Source: Embleya sp042956465 (GTDB lineage Bacteria > Actinomycetota > Actinomycetes > Streptomycetales > Streptomycetaceae). Taken from it: DNA of 64,000 bases. The stretch spans positions 434,001 through 498,000 of the forward strand of contig NZ_JBIBGL010000007.1 of NCBI RefSeq assembly GCF_042956465.1. The letters run 5' to 3'. The notes below the pieces were generated by a model that did no database searches, was not told where the DNA came from, and saw nothing but the letters and a program-made list of their open reading frames with translations. Positions 1 through 19,500 of the stretch are shown here, piece after piece (position 1 is the stretch's first letter; each line of letters opens with the position of its first letter). Both the position numbers and the translations under genes were made by a program.

Positions 1-223
1 GCGCAGGGCGAAGCGATGACCGCCGCCGGCACATCCAGGAAGGTAGTGGCGCCGCGCCGACCCCCAGCACCCCTAACGAACCCCTACCGACCCTTGTCGG
101 TACGCGCGGGATCGGGATGTTGGCCGGAGTTGTCCGCCCGGGCGGCATTCGTACGCCCGGCCCGCGGCAAAATGGGGCGAACGGTGCGTGCGGGTGTCGG
201 CTTTCTTTCGCGACACCTTCGTG

Positions 224-252
224 TTGACGCGACGCGGGCGGATTTCTAGACT
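224..252 (+). promoter_or_regulatory. Predicted sigma-70-type promoter upstream of the leader peptide
   Basis: A -35 hexamer TTGACG (224-229) and a -10 hexamer TAGACT (247-252) are separated by exactly 17 bases, close to the vegetative consensus. It points rightward to the small leader ORF at 324 and, further on, the LAL regulator at 754. The start of transcription would be near 259. This is a sequence match only. Confidence 0.5.
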
Positions 253-323
253 GCCGTTCAGCTATGAAGCGAAAGTCCGGATCACCGACTCAGAGCTTTT
301 CTACTTCTTCTTCGGAGATGGCC

Positions 324-419
324 GTGCAGGGGACCCGTGGTGCGAGCGCCTCGCGACTCGCCCTGGTGTCCCGCCTCGACGTGGACCTCGCGCGCATGTC
401 CAGCGGACTGTGTCGCTGA
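324..419 (+). CDS. Putative cysteine-type regulatory leader peptide, 31 aa
   Basis: This short ORF starts at GTG 324 behind a GGAG ribosome site (about 314-317) and stops with TGA at 417-419. Its C-terminal half reads LVSRLDVDLARMSSGLCR. That resembles the small actinobacterial leader peptides with a VSRRHVDL-x-R-x-SSALCR-like ending, which lie upstream of sulfur-metabolism and other genes and are thought to sense cysteine through ribosome stalling. The Cys codon is the second to last sense codon, as in that family. A promoter ends 71 bases upstream. Unusually, no sulfur gene follows; the next gene is the PKS regulator 335 bases downstream, so the leader either controls that regulator or is left over from a lost gene. 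The family call is from memory of the motif. Confidence 0.5.
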   Translation: MQGTRGASASRLALVSRLDVDLARMSSGLCR

Positions 420-753
420 ATCCGTCGTCGTAGGGATCGTTCGTCGGGTCGAGGCCCATGTGTTGCCCGGTGACGGGTGTGCCCGTCAGCGGGTGCGCAT
501 GGCCGTCGCACCCGTACATCCGACCAGGACCGGATCGATCCCTCTCCGTTTCCGAGGTCTCCTCGGGCTTGCCGGCATGCCCGGCGGCTCCGGCGCCCCG
601 GGCCCCGAAATCGTGCGTCCCGGTCGTATCGAGGTGTGGATATCGTGCCTCGCCGCGGACCCGGGGGTGGTACGCGCGTGGGGAAATATTAATCAGAGTT
701 AATAGCGAATTCAACACGCGGAAACGCATGGATTTCCGCCGGGGGAGTGGCAC
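420..753 (+). other. Gap upstream of the LAL gene with an AT-rich patch
   Basis: I see no convincing gene here. The notable feature is an AT-rich stretch at about 684-713, very unlike its GC-rich surroundings, containing the imperfect inverted repeat ATTAA-N6-TTAAT. It lies 40-70 bases before the GTG start of the regulator and is the most likely proximal promoter or operator. A GGGGGAG ribosome site ends about 7 bases before the start at 754. Confidence 0.35.
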
Positions 754-3675
754 GTGTTTTTCGTGGGGCGAACCGAGGAACTCAGCCGATTGGATACCGC
801 CCGGGCCCGCTGCGCGACGGGCGTCGGCGGCGTGACCACCGTCTGCGGACCCGTGGCGGTCGGCAAGACCGCCCTCCTGCACGCCTTCGGCGATCGGCCC
901 GCGACCGACGACGCCCTCTTCCTGCGTGCCGTGGGCACCCCGATGGAACAGGACTTCCCGCTCGGCGTGGTCCGCCAACTGGTCCAGTCCGCGCCCCTGG
1001 CGGACGCGGACGCGCAGCGGATCGGCAGGCTCCTGGACGACGGCGCGTACACCGCCGCCTTCGGCGGAACCGACGCGTTGGATGCGACCACGGTGCGTGC
1101 GGTGCACGAACTGTGTGCGGTGATCCTGGCGTTGGCCGTAGCGAACCCGGTCGTGGTGGTGGTGGACGACATCCAGCACGCCGACCCGGTGTCCCTGCAA
1201 TTCCTGGCCCACCTGATCCGTCGGATCCGCAGCGCCGCGGTTCTGGTGTTGCTCGGCGAGCGCGAGCACGCCGCCGCGCCCTCGGCCGCCTTCGCCGCGT
1301 TCTCCGCGGACGTCGAACGCCAGCCGCACCACCAGCGGATCCGCCTCGGACTGCTCGGCAAGGGCCCGATCACCGAACTGCTCGGTCACCATCTCGGCCC
1401 GGTCGCCGCCGCCCGGTTGTCCGCCGACGTGCTCGAACTCAGCGGGGGCAACCCGCTGTTGGTCCGCGCCTTACTGGAGGACATGGGCCCCGGGGCGCGC
1501 TCCGACCCGGCGCGGCGCCCGTTGCGGCCCACCGTCGCGGACGCGTACTGCCGGGCCGTGGTCGGCTGCCTCTACCGGCTCGACCCGGCCACCGTGCAGG
1601 TCGCACGCGGACTGGCCGTGCTCGGCGAATCCGAGACCACCGAGGGCCTGGCCGAACTGCTCGAACTCGAACCCGCCACGGCCACCCGCGCGGCGCGCAC
1701 CCTCAACGACGCCGGCCTGGTGGCCTGCGGCAGATTCCGCGACGACCGGGCCCGGTCGGCGGTGCTGGACACGATGACCCGCCCGGATCGCGAGCACGCG
1801 CACGGCCGGGCGGCGACCCTGCTGCACATCGACGGCGCCCCCTCCGAGTCGGTCGCCAAACACCTGGCCGGCGCCGGGGACTTCCGCGCCCCGTGGGCGG
1901 TGCGCACGCTGCGCGAGGCGGCCGAGACGGTGGTCGCCGAGGGCGATCTGCGGCTCGCCGTGGACTACCTCAAGCTGGCCGAACGCATCGCGCCGGACGA
2001 ATGCACCCGGGTGTCGATCAAGGCATTCCTGATCGGCCTGGAATGGCTGGTCAACCCGGCCGCCGCGGCCCGACACGTGCCGTGGCTGGCCACCGCCGTA
2101 CGGGACGGCCGGCTCGGCGGGCGCGACGCGCTGGTGTGCGTGCGCTACCTGGCCTGGTACGGCCGACTCGACGAGGCCAAGGCCGTGATCGACGCCGGTT
2201 GGCAGTCCTGCGCGCCCGGCGAGGCGGACGCATGGGTCACCGCCGCCGAGGCCCGCGCCGCCCGGACCTGGCTCAAGTACTGGTATCCGGCCGGGGACGC
2301 GGGCCCGCCCGGGCCCGAACCGGAGGTGTCCCCGCTGCCCGCGACCATCGGCCGGATCGAGGGGCTGGATCTGCTGACCGCCGTACTGGCCGGCCGGCTC
2401 GGCGGCGACCAGGTGTACGACCGCGCCGAACGCATCCTGCGCGGCTCGCGCCTGGAGGACGCCACGGTGGAGTCGCTCACCTCCACGCTGACCGCGCTCG
2501 TCTACGCCGATCGGGCCGCGCAGGCGCAGGAGTGGTGCGTCGCGCTGATCGACCGGGCCGCCGCCCGGCGCAGCCCGATCGCCCATGCCCTGCTCGCCGC
2601 GGTGCTCGGCGAGATCGCGGTCCGTCAGGGCGACCTGCTCGGCGCCGAGGACAGCGCCAAGACCGCGCTGGCCCGGATCGTGCCGGAGGGCTGGGGGGTT
2701 GCGGTGGGTGTCCCGCTGGCCGCGCGGATCTCCTCGGCGGTGGCCCGGGGCGACCACGAGCAGGCCGCTCGCTACCTGGAACTGCCGGTGCCGGGGGCCA
2801 TGTTCCGCACCCCGGCCGGACTGCACTACCTGCACGCGTGCGGCCGGTACAACCTGGCCACCGGCCGCCCCGACGCGGCCCTGCACGACTTCATGTCCTG
2901 CGGCGAGCTGATGATGGCGTGGCGGATGGACCTGCCCGGGATCGTGCCGTGGCGGGTCGAGGCGGCCCGCGCCCACGTGCGGTTGGGCGATCCGGACGCG
3001 GCCCGGGAACTGCTCGCGGACCAGTTCGAGCGATTGCCCGACGAGCCGTCCCGCACCCGGGGACTCGCGCTGGGCGTCCAGGCCTCGGTCGTCGAACTGC
3101 GTCGCCGACCCGCGCTGTTGTGGGAGGCGATCCGCGAACTCCAAGCCTGTGGCGATCGCTTCGAGCTGTCCTTGGTCTTCGCCGACCTGGGCGACGCGTA
3201 CCGCGAGCTGGGCGAGTTCGGCCGGGCCCGGCGCGCGGCGCAGCGGGCCCGGCAGCTGTCCGAGATGTGCCAGGCCGCACCGCCGCGCACCCTGGTGCGG
3301 ACCGAGCGGCTGGCCGCTGTACCCGACCGGGACGGCGCGATACCCGAGGCGCCGGAGCCGGCGCCGCTGCACGAACCGGCCCGGATCGGCGAGTCCGGCC
3401 GGGTCGCCGAGCCCGGTCGGGTGCGCGCGCCGGAGCCGCCCGCGATGGTCGCGGAGCCCTCCGGCGTCGAAGAACAGTTGGGCGCGGGGTTGAGCGACGC
3501 CGAGCGCCGGGTCGCGGCACTGGCCGCACAGGGTCAGACCAACCGGGAGATCTCGCGTCGGTTGTTCATCACGGTCAGCACCGTCGAACAACACCTGACC
3601 AGGGTCTATCGCAAACTCGGCGTGGCCCGCCGACTGGACCTGCCGCCCTGGCTGGAGGAGGAGATCGCGGGCTGA
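754..3675 (+). CDS. LAL-family (large ATP-binding LuxR) transcriptional activator of the PKS cluster
   Basis: This 973-residue protein is a typical large LuxR-type, MalT-like regulator. It has an N-terminal STAND-type ATPase with Walker A GPVAVGKT at 32-39 and Walker B ending in DD at 138-139, then a long helical TPR-like middle, a Pro/Glu-rich linker at about 855-905, and a C-terminal LuxR helix-turn-helix at about 913-960 (LSDAERRVAALAAQG, then TVEQHL). Family members of 900-1000 residues are usual cluster-situated activators of type I PKS genes. GTG 754 is chosen because GGGGGAG precedes it and the family starts with an FVGR motif, here at residues 3-6. It is co-oriented with and directly upstream of the PKS genes. 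Codon 240 is TTA, so translation should depend on the bldA tRNA. The target genes are inferred. Confidence 0.9.
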   Translation: MFFVGRTEELSRLDTARARCATGVGGVTTVCGPVAVGKTALLHAFGDRPATDDALFLRAVGTPMEQDFPLGVVRQLVQSAPLADADAQRIGRLLDDGAYTAAFGGTDALDATTVRAVHELCAVILALAVANPVVVVVDDIQHADPVSLQFLAHLIRRIRSAAVLVLLGEREHAAAPSAAFAAFSADVERQPHHQRIRLGLLGKGPITELLGHHLGPVAAARLSADVLELSGGNPLLVRALLEDMGPGARSDPARRPLRPTVADAYCRAVVGCLYRLDPATVQVARGLAVLGESETTEGLAELLELEPATATRAARTLNDAGLVACGRFRDDRARSAVLDTMTRPDREHAHGRAATLLHIDGAPSESVAKHLAGAGDFRAPWAVRTLREAAETVVAEGDLRLAVDYLKLAERIAPDECTRVSIKAFLIGLEWLVNPAAAARHVPWLATAVRDGRLGGRDALVCVRYLAWYGRLDEAKAVIDAGWQSCAPGEADAWVTAAEARAARTWLKYWYPAGDAGPPGPEPEVSPLPATIGRIEGLDLLTAVLAGRLGGDQVYDRAERILRGSRLEDATVESLTSTLTALVYADRAAQAQEWCVALIDRAAARRSPIAHALLAAVLGEIAVRQGDLLGAEDSAKTALARIVPEGWGVAVGVPLAARISSAVARGDHEQAARYLELPVPGAMFRTPAGLHYLHACGRYNLATGRPDAALHDFMSCGELMMAWRMDLPGIVPWRVEAARAHVRLGDPDAARELLADQFERLPDEPSRTRGLALGVQASVVELRRRPALLWEAIRELQACGDRFELSLVFADLGDAYRELGEFGRARRAAQRARQLSEMCQAAPPRTLVRTERLAAVPDRDGAIPEAPEPAPLHEPARIGESGRVAEPGRVRAPEPPAMVAEPSGVEEQLGAGLSDAERRVAALAAQGQTNREISRRLFITVSTVEQHLTRVYRKLGVARRLDLPPWLEEEIAG
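1471..1473 (+). promoter_or_regulatory. In-frame TTA leucine codon (bldA control point) in the LAL gene
   Basis: The codon reads TTA in frame (residue 240, context R-A-L-L-E-D). In Streptomyces TTA codons are rare, are decoded by the bldA tRNA, and concentrate in regulators of secondary metabolism. This one would make the whole PKS cluster development-dependent. Confidence 0.75.
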
Positions 3676-3677
3676 AC

Positions 3678-3751
3678 GGCCCCCGACCGGGGGTGGGACC
3701 GGCTCTGCCGCGCCGACGTGTGGCGGATTCGGAACACCCCGGTCGGGGGCC
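3678..3751 (+). terminator. 15-bp perfect inverted repeat after the LAL gene
   Basis: The arms 3678-3692 and 3737-3751 are perfectly complementary over 15 bases around a 44-base loop, and the right arm is followed by CTTT. It starts 3 bases after the LAL stop codon. It could be a terminator for the regulator gene, or, given the long loop, an operator or attenuator controlling read-through into the PKS genes. Confidence 0.5.
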
Positions 3752-3772
3752 CTTTCGTGGGTCCTCGCCTGT

Positions 3773-3811
3773 GGGGTCGGTAGGGGATCGACAGGGGTTA
3801 TCGGGGTGGGG
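3773..3811 (+). promoter_or_regulatory. Helically phased G-tracts upstream of the PKS operon
   Basis: GGGG tracts begin at 3773, 3783, 3794 and 3803 (a fifth at 3808), at 9-11 base spacing, so they lie on one face of the helix. They sit 85-125 bases before the first PKS start, in the region where a LAL activator would bind. The same pattern could form a G-quadruplex on the plus strand. Function is inferred. Confidence 0.35.
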
Positions 3812-3895
3812 TGCGCCGGACGAATCTGGAGACCGTTCGGCGCAGTCGTCGCCGTTCGGGATCGGACCGTTCGGATGAGGGGCGAGCACTCCGCG

Positions 3896-13462
<9,567 letters not shown>

Positions 13463-13548
13463 ACCCGGCCCACCCACCGCCCCGCGGGGCGCCCAGTACT
13501 CGCACCACGACCACGGCGAAGCCGCCGCACGGAAAAGGCAGATACCCC

Positions 13549-16500
13549 ATGGCGAACGAAGAGAAGCTGCGTGACTACCTCACCCGGGTGACCGCCGACC
13601 TGCACCAGGCCCGGCGCCGGCTGCGGGAGAACGAGGAAGCCCGGAACGAGCCGATCGCCGTGGTCGGGATCGGCTGCCGACTGCCCGGCGGCGTGCACTC
13701 GGCGGCGGACCTGTGGCAGCTGGTGGCCGAGGGCCGCGACGCGATCGGCGGCTTTCCCACCGACCGCGGCTGGGACCTGGACGGCCTGTACGACGCGGAC
13801 CCGGACGCGGTCGGCAAGACGTACACGCGTCAGGGCGGGTTCCTCTACGACGCGGCGGAGTTCGACGCCTCCTTCTTCGGCCTCTCGCCCCGCGAGGCAC
13901 TCGGGGCGGACCCCCAGCAGCGGCTGCTCCTGGAGACCGCGTGGGAGGCACTGGAGGACGCCGGGATCGACCCGGCGGCCGTTCGCGGTTCGGCAACCGG
14001 GGTGTTCGCCGGCGTGATCGCGCAGGAGTACACCCCGCGCCTGTACAAGACCACGCCCGACCGGGTGGACGGTTACGTGTTGACCGGCAGCACCACGAGC
14101 GTGGCGTCCGGCCGGATCTCCTACACCTTCGGCTTCGAGGGCCCGGCCGTCACGGTGGACACCGCATGCTCGTCCTCGCTCGTCGCGCTGCACCTGGCCG
14201 CCCAGTCGCTGCGCTCGGGCGAGTGCGGTCTCGCGCTCGCGGGCGGCGCGACGGTGATGGCCTCGCCCGGGATGTTCGTCGAGTTCGCCCGCCAGCGGGG
14301 TCTGTCGGCGGACGGCCGCTGCAAGGCGTTCGCGGGCGCCGCGGACGGCACCGGCTGGGCCGAGGGCGTGGGACTGCTCGTCCTGGAACGGCTCTCCGAC
14401 GCGCGCCGGGCCGGACGCCGGGTGCTCGCGGTGATCCGCGGCAGCGCGGTCAACCAGGACGGCACCAGCAGTCAACTGACCGCTCCCAACGGCCCGGCGC
14501 AGCAGCGGGTGATCCGCAGCGCGTTGGCGAACGCGGGCCTGACTCCGGCCGACGTGGACGCGGTCGAGGCACACGGCACCGGCACCCGGCTCGGCGACCC
14601 GATCGAGGCGCAGGCCCTGCTGGCCACCTACGGCCGCGACCGCGCTCCGGAACGGCCGCTGTGGCTGGGCTCGTTGAAGTCCAACATCGGACATGCGCAG
14701 GCCGCCGCCGGGGTGGCGGGCGTGATCAAGATGGTCCAGGCGCTTCGGCACGGCGTACTGCCCGAAACGCTGCACGTGGACGAGCCCACGTCGCACGTGG
14801 ACTGGTCTTCGGGCGGCGTACGACTCCTGACCCGGGCTCAGCCGTGGCCGGAGACCGGGGCGCCGCGTCGGGCCGCCGTCTCCGCCTTCGGGGTCAGCGG
14901 AACCAACGCGCACGTGATCCTGGAACTGCCGGACGAAGACGGTGAGTCGGCGCCGGTTCGGGCGCAGGCGTCCGCGCCGTCGACTCCCTGGGTGCTCTCC
15001 GGCAAGTCGGCGCAGGCACTGCGGGCCCAGGCCGCCCGGCTGGCCGACCACCTCGACGCGCAACCCGGCGCGGGAGCCGAGGAGATCGGCTTCTCGCTCG
15101 CGACCTCGCGCTCGGTCTTCGCGGAACGGGCGGTCGTGGTCGGCGCGGATCCGGCCGCACTGACCACCGGGCTCGGTGCGCTGGCGCACGGCCAAGCGGC
15201 ACCGGGCCTGGTCACGGGCTCGGCCGACGCGGCCGGCCGGACCGTGTTCGTCTTTCCCGGTCAGGGCTCGCAGTGGACCGGGATGGCCGCCGACCTGTAC
15301 GCCCAGTCCCCGACCTTCGCGGCCCGCTTCGACGAGTGCGCCAAGGCGATCGAACCGCACGTCGACTGGTCGCCGGTCGAGGTGTTGGCGGGTGTGTCGG
15401 GTGCGCCGTCGTTGGATCGGGTGGATGTGGTCCAGCCGGTGTTGTGGGCGGTGTTGGTGTCGTTGGCCGAGGTGTGGCGGTCCTTCGGTGTGACCCCGGA
15501 TGCGCTGGTGGGTCATTCGCAGGGGGAGATCGCGGCGGCGGTGGTGGCGGGTGGGTTGTCCCTGGAGGACGGCGCCACGGTCGTCGTGCTGCGCAGCCGG
15601 GCCATCGTCGCGCTGTCGGGTCGGGGCGGGATGGCGTCGGTGGCGTCGGCCGAGTCGGAGGTGCGGGCACGGATCGCCGGGTGGGGCGGGCGGATCTCGG
15701 TCGCGGCGGTGAACGGACCGGGTCAGGTGGTCGTGTCGGGAGAGCCGGAGGCGCTCGCGGAGCTGGTCGCGTCGGTGACGGCGGAGGGTGGTCGGGCTCG
15801 CCTGATCCCAGTGGATTACGCGTCGCATTCGGCCCAGGTGGAGGAGATCCGGGAGCGGATCGTGGCCGATCTGGCCGGGATCACGCCGGTGTCCGGATCG
15901 ATTCCCGTGTGGTCGACGGTGACCGACGACTGGATCGATACCGCCCGGCTGGACGGCGCGTACTGGGCGACCAACCTGCGCGAGACCGTGCGGTTCGCGG
16001 CGGCGGTGCGCGGACTCGTGGAGGCGGACCACGGTGTGTTCGTCGAGGTGAGCCCGCACCCCGTACTCACCGCCGCGATCCAGGAAACCCTGGAGGAGGT
16101 CGGCGCGGCCGACACCGTGGTCGTAGGCACGCTGCGCCGGGACCAGGGCGACCTGGTCCGGCTGCACACCTCGCTGGCCGAGGCGTTCGTGCGCGGCGTG
16201 CCGGTCGTCTGGGACGCGGCGTTCGAGGCGGAGGCGGTCGGGCGGGTCGCCCTGCCGACCTACGCCTTCCAGCGCGAACGTTTCTGGTTGGACACGGGCG
16301 AGTACGCGCCGCCCACCGCGGCGGCCGTCGACTCGGCGTTCTGGGATCTTGTCGAGGGGGGCGACCGCGCGGGCCTGTCCGCCGCGCTGGGCGACGTCGA
16401 CGGCGATCTGGCCGAGCCGCTCGGTGCGGTACTGCCCGCCCTGTCGTCGTGGTGGGAGCGCCGTCGCTCCGATGCGGTCGGCGACGCGTGGCGGCACCGG

Positions 16501-19500
16501 ATCGTCTGGCGCCCGGTGGCCTCCGCGAACGAGGGCCGACTTGCCGGGACCTGGTTGCTGCTGGTCCCGGAGGGGTTGCAGGACACGCCGTGGGCCGAGT
16601 GGTTCGGCGCCGCGCCGACCGCCTCCGGGGCCCGGGCACTGCCCGTGGTCGTCGGGCGGGATCGGGTGGATCGCAGCGCGCTGGGTGCGCTGCTGGCGGC
16701 GGCCCTGGCGGCGGCCGACGAGCCGGTCGCCGGAATCGTGTCGCTGCTCGCGCTCGCCGAGGGTCCGGTCGCCGGTTTCCCGGCGGTGCCGTGGGGCGCG
16801 GCCGCGACGGTGGCGCTGATCCAGGGACTGGGCGACGCGGGTGTGTCGATTCCGGTGTGGGCGGTTACGAGCGGTGCGGTCTCGGTCGGCGACGAGGACC
16901 CGGTGCGGGCGCCCGAACAGGCTCAGGTATGGGGCTTCGGTGGCATCGCCGCGGCCGAACTGCCCGACCTGTGGGGCGGCCTGATCGACGTGCCGGCGGA
17001 GATTCCGGCCGACGCCGTGCCCGCACGATTGGCCTCGGTGTTGTCCGGCGCGGCCGGCGAGAGCGAGATCGCGGTCCGCGGTTCGGCGGTGTGGGCACGC
17101 CGGTTGGTCCGGGCGCCGCACGGCGCCCGCGCCACCGGGTCGTGGCAACCGTCCGGGACGGTGCTGATCACCGGTGGCACCGGTGCGCTGGGCGGGCATG
17201 TGGCCCGCTGGGTCGCCGGGCGCGGGGCCGCGCACGTGCTGCTGGTGAGCAGGTCGGGAGCCGACGCCGCCGACGCGCCGGAACTCGCCGCGGAACTGGC
17301 CGGACTCGGCGTCCAGGTCTCCTTCGCGGCCTGCGATGTCGGCGACCGGGCCGCGCTGGCGGACGTACTCGCCGGCATCCCGGCCGAGTTCCCGCTGACC
17401 GCCGTCTTCCACGCGGCGGCCGTGCTCGACGACGGGCTGATCGCCGATCTGAGCATCGATCAACTCGACCGCGTGTTGCGGGTCAAGGTGGACGGAGCCC
17501 GCCACCTGGACGAGCTCACGCGCGACCTGGACCTGTCCGCGTTCGTGCTCTTCTCCTCGCTCGCGGGCATCTGCGGCGTGCCCGGTCAGGGCAACTACGC
17601 ACCGGGCAACGCCCATCTCGACGCGCTGGCCGCCCAGCGCCGGACCGCCGGGTTGCCCGCGACCGCGATCTCGTGGGGACACTGGGCCGGCGGCGGGATC
17701 GCCGCGCCCGAGGTCGAGCAACGATTGGCCCGCCAGGGTCTGCGGATGCTCGACCCGGAATCGGCCGTCCGGGTACTGGGACAGGTACTCGACGCCGACG
17801 AATCCCACCTGACGGTGTGCGACATCGACTGGGACGTGCTGTTCCGGGATCGACGCGCGCCGCTGGTGGGCGAGTTGCGGCAAACGAACCGCCCGGATGC
17901 CGCCGCGCCCGCCACGCCACGCGCCGAACCGGGCGCCGGCGGGAACGACTTCGCGGCTCGGCTGACCGGACTCGGTGCCGCCGATCGACTGCGCTTCCTG
18001 GTCGAGGTGGTGCGCACCCAGGCGGCGGTCGTCCAGGGGCATCGCAGCGCGACCGCGGTGGATCCCGGAAAGCCGTTCCGCGAGCAGGGGTTCGACTCGT
18101 TGACGGCGGTCGAGCTGCGCAATCGGCTGACCGCCGAGACCGGCCTGCGGCTGCCCGCGACGCTGGTCTTCGACTACCCGACCCCGAACGCGCTCGCCGA
18201 GTTCCTGCGCGGCGAACTCCTCGGGGAGGTCGAGACGACCGACGACGCCACCACCGCGCAGGGCGAGGCACACGCCGACGATCCGGTCGTGATCGTCGGG
18301 ATGGCCTGCCGGCTGCCCGGCGGGGTGACCTCGCCGGCCGACCTGTGGCGGCTGGTGGCGGCCGGCACCGACGCCGTCGGCGAGTTCCCCACCGACCGGG
18401 GCTGGGACGTCGAGGCGCTGTACGACCCCGATCCGGACCGGGTCGGCACGTCGTACACCCGCCGCGGCGCGTTCCTGCCGGACGCGACCGAGTTCGACGC
18501 GGCCTTCTTCGGCATCTCGCCGCGTGAGGCGCTCGCCATGGATCCGCAGCAGCGGCTGCTCCTGGAGACCGCGTGGGAGGCGTTCGAGCGGGCCGGGATC
18601 AACCCCGACACGCTGGTCGGCAGCCGGACCGGCGTGTTCGCCGGAATGGCCGGACACGACTACGGGCGCGGATCGACCGAGACGCCCCCGGGCCTGGAGG
18701 GCTACCTCGGCACCGGGAGCGCGGGCAGCGTCGCCTCCGGTCGGATCTCCTACTCGTTCGGCTTCGAAGGTCCGGCGGTGACCGTGGACACCGCGTGCTC
18801 GTCGTCGCTGGTGGCGCTGCACCTGGCCGCCCAGTCGCTGCGCTCCGGGGAGAGCGACCTCGCCCTGGCCGGGGGCGTGGCGGTGATGGCCACACCGGGC
18901 ATGTTCGTCGAGTTCTCCCGGCAGCGCGGGTTGTCCGTGGACGGTCGTTGCAAGGCGTTCGCCGGTGCCGCCGACGGCACGGGCTGGGCCGAGGGCGTCG
19001 GCCTCCTGCTGCTCGAACGCCTGTCGAACGCCCGGCGCAACGGGCACCGGGTGCTCGCGGTGGTGCGCGGCAGCGCGGTGAACCAGGACGGCGCGTCGAA
19101 CGGGCTGACCGCGCCGAACGGCCCTTCCCAGCAGCGGGTGATCCGCCAGGCGCTCGCGAACGCGGGGGTCTCGGCGGCCGATGTGGACGTGGTGGAGGCG
19201 CACGGGACGGGGACGACGCTGGGTGATCCGATCGAGGCGCAGGCGTTGTTGGCCACCTACGGTCAGGGTCGGGATGCGGATCGGCCGCTGTGGTTGGGTT
19301 CGTTGAAGTCGAACATCGGTCATGCGCAGGCCGCCGCGGGTGTGGCGGGTGTGATCAAGATGGTCGAGGCGTTGCGGCACGGGGTGTTGCCGAAGACGTT
19401 GCACGTGGACGAGCCGAGTCCGCATGTGGACTGGTCGGTGGGTGCGGTGCGGTTGTTGACGCGGGCGCGGCCGTGGCCGGAGTCGGATCGGCCGCGTCGG

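Noticed and set aside
301..519. Minus-strand small ORF starting MYGCDGHAHPLTGTPVTG
   Set aside because: Its first part has good codon bias and protein-like composition, but the rest degrades, no ribosome site is clear and no family is recognised. It may be a relic and was not annotated.
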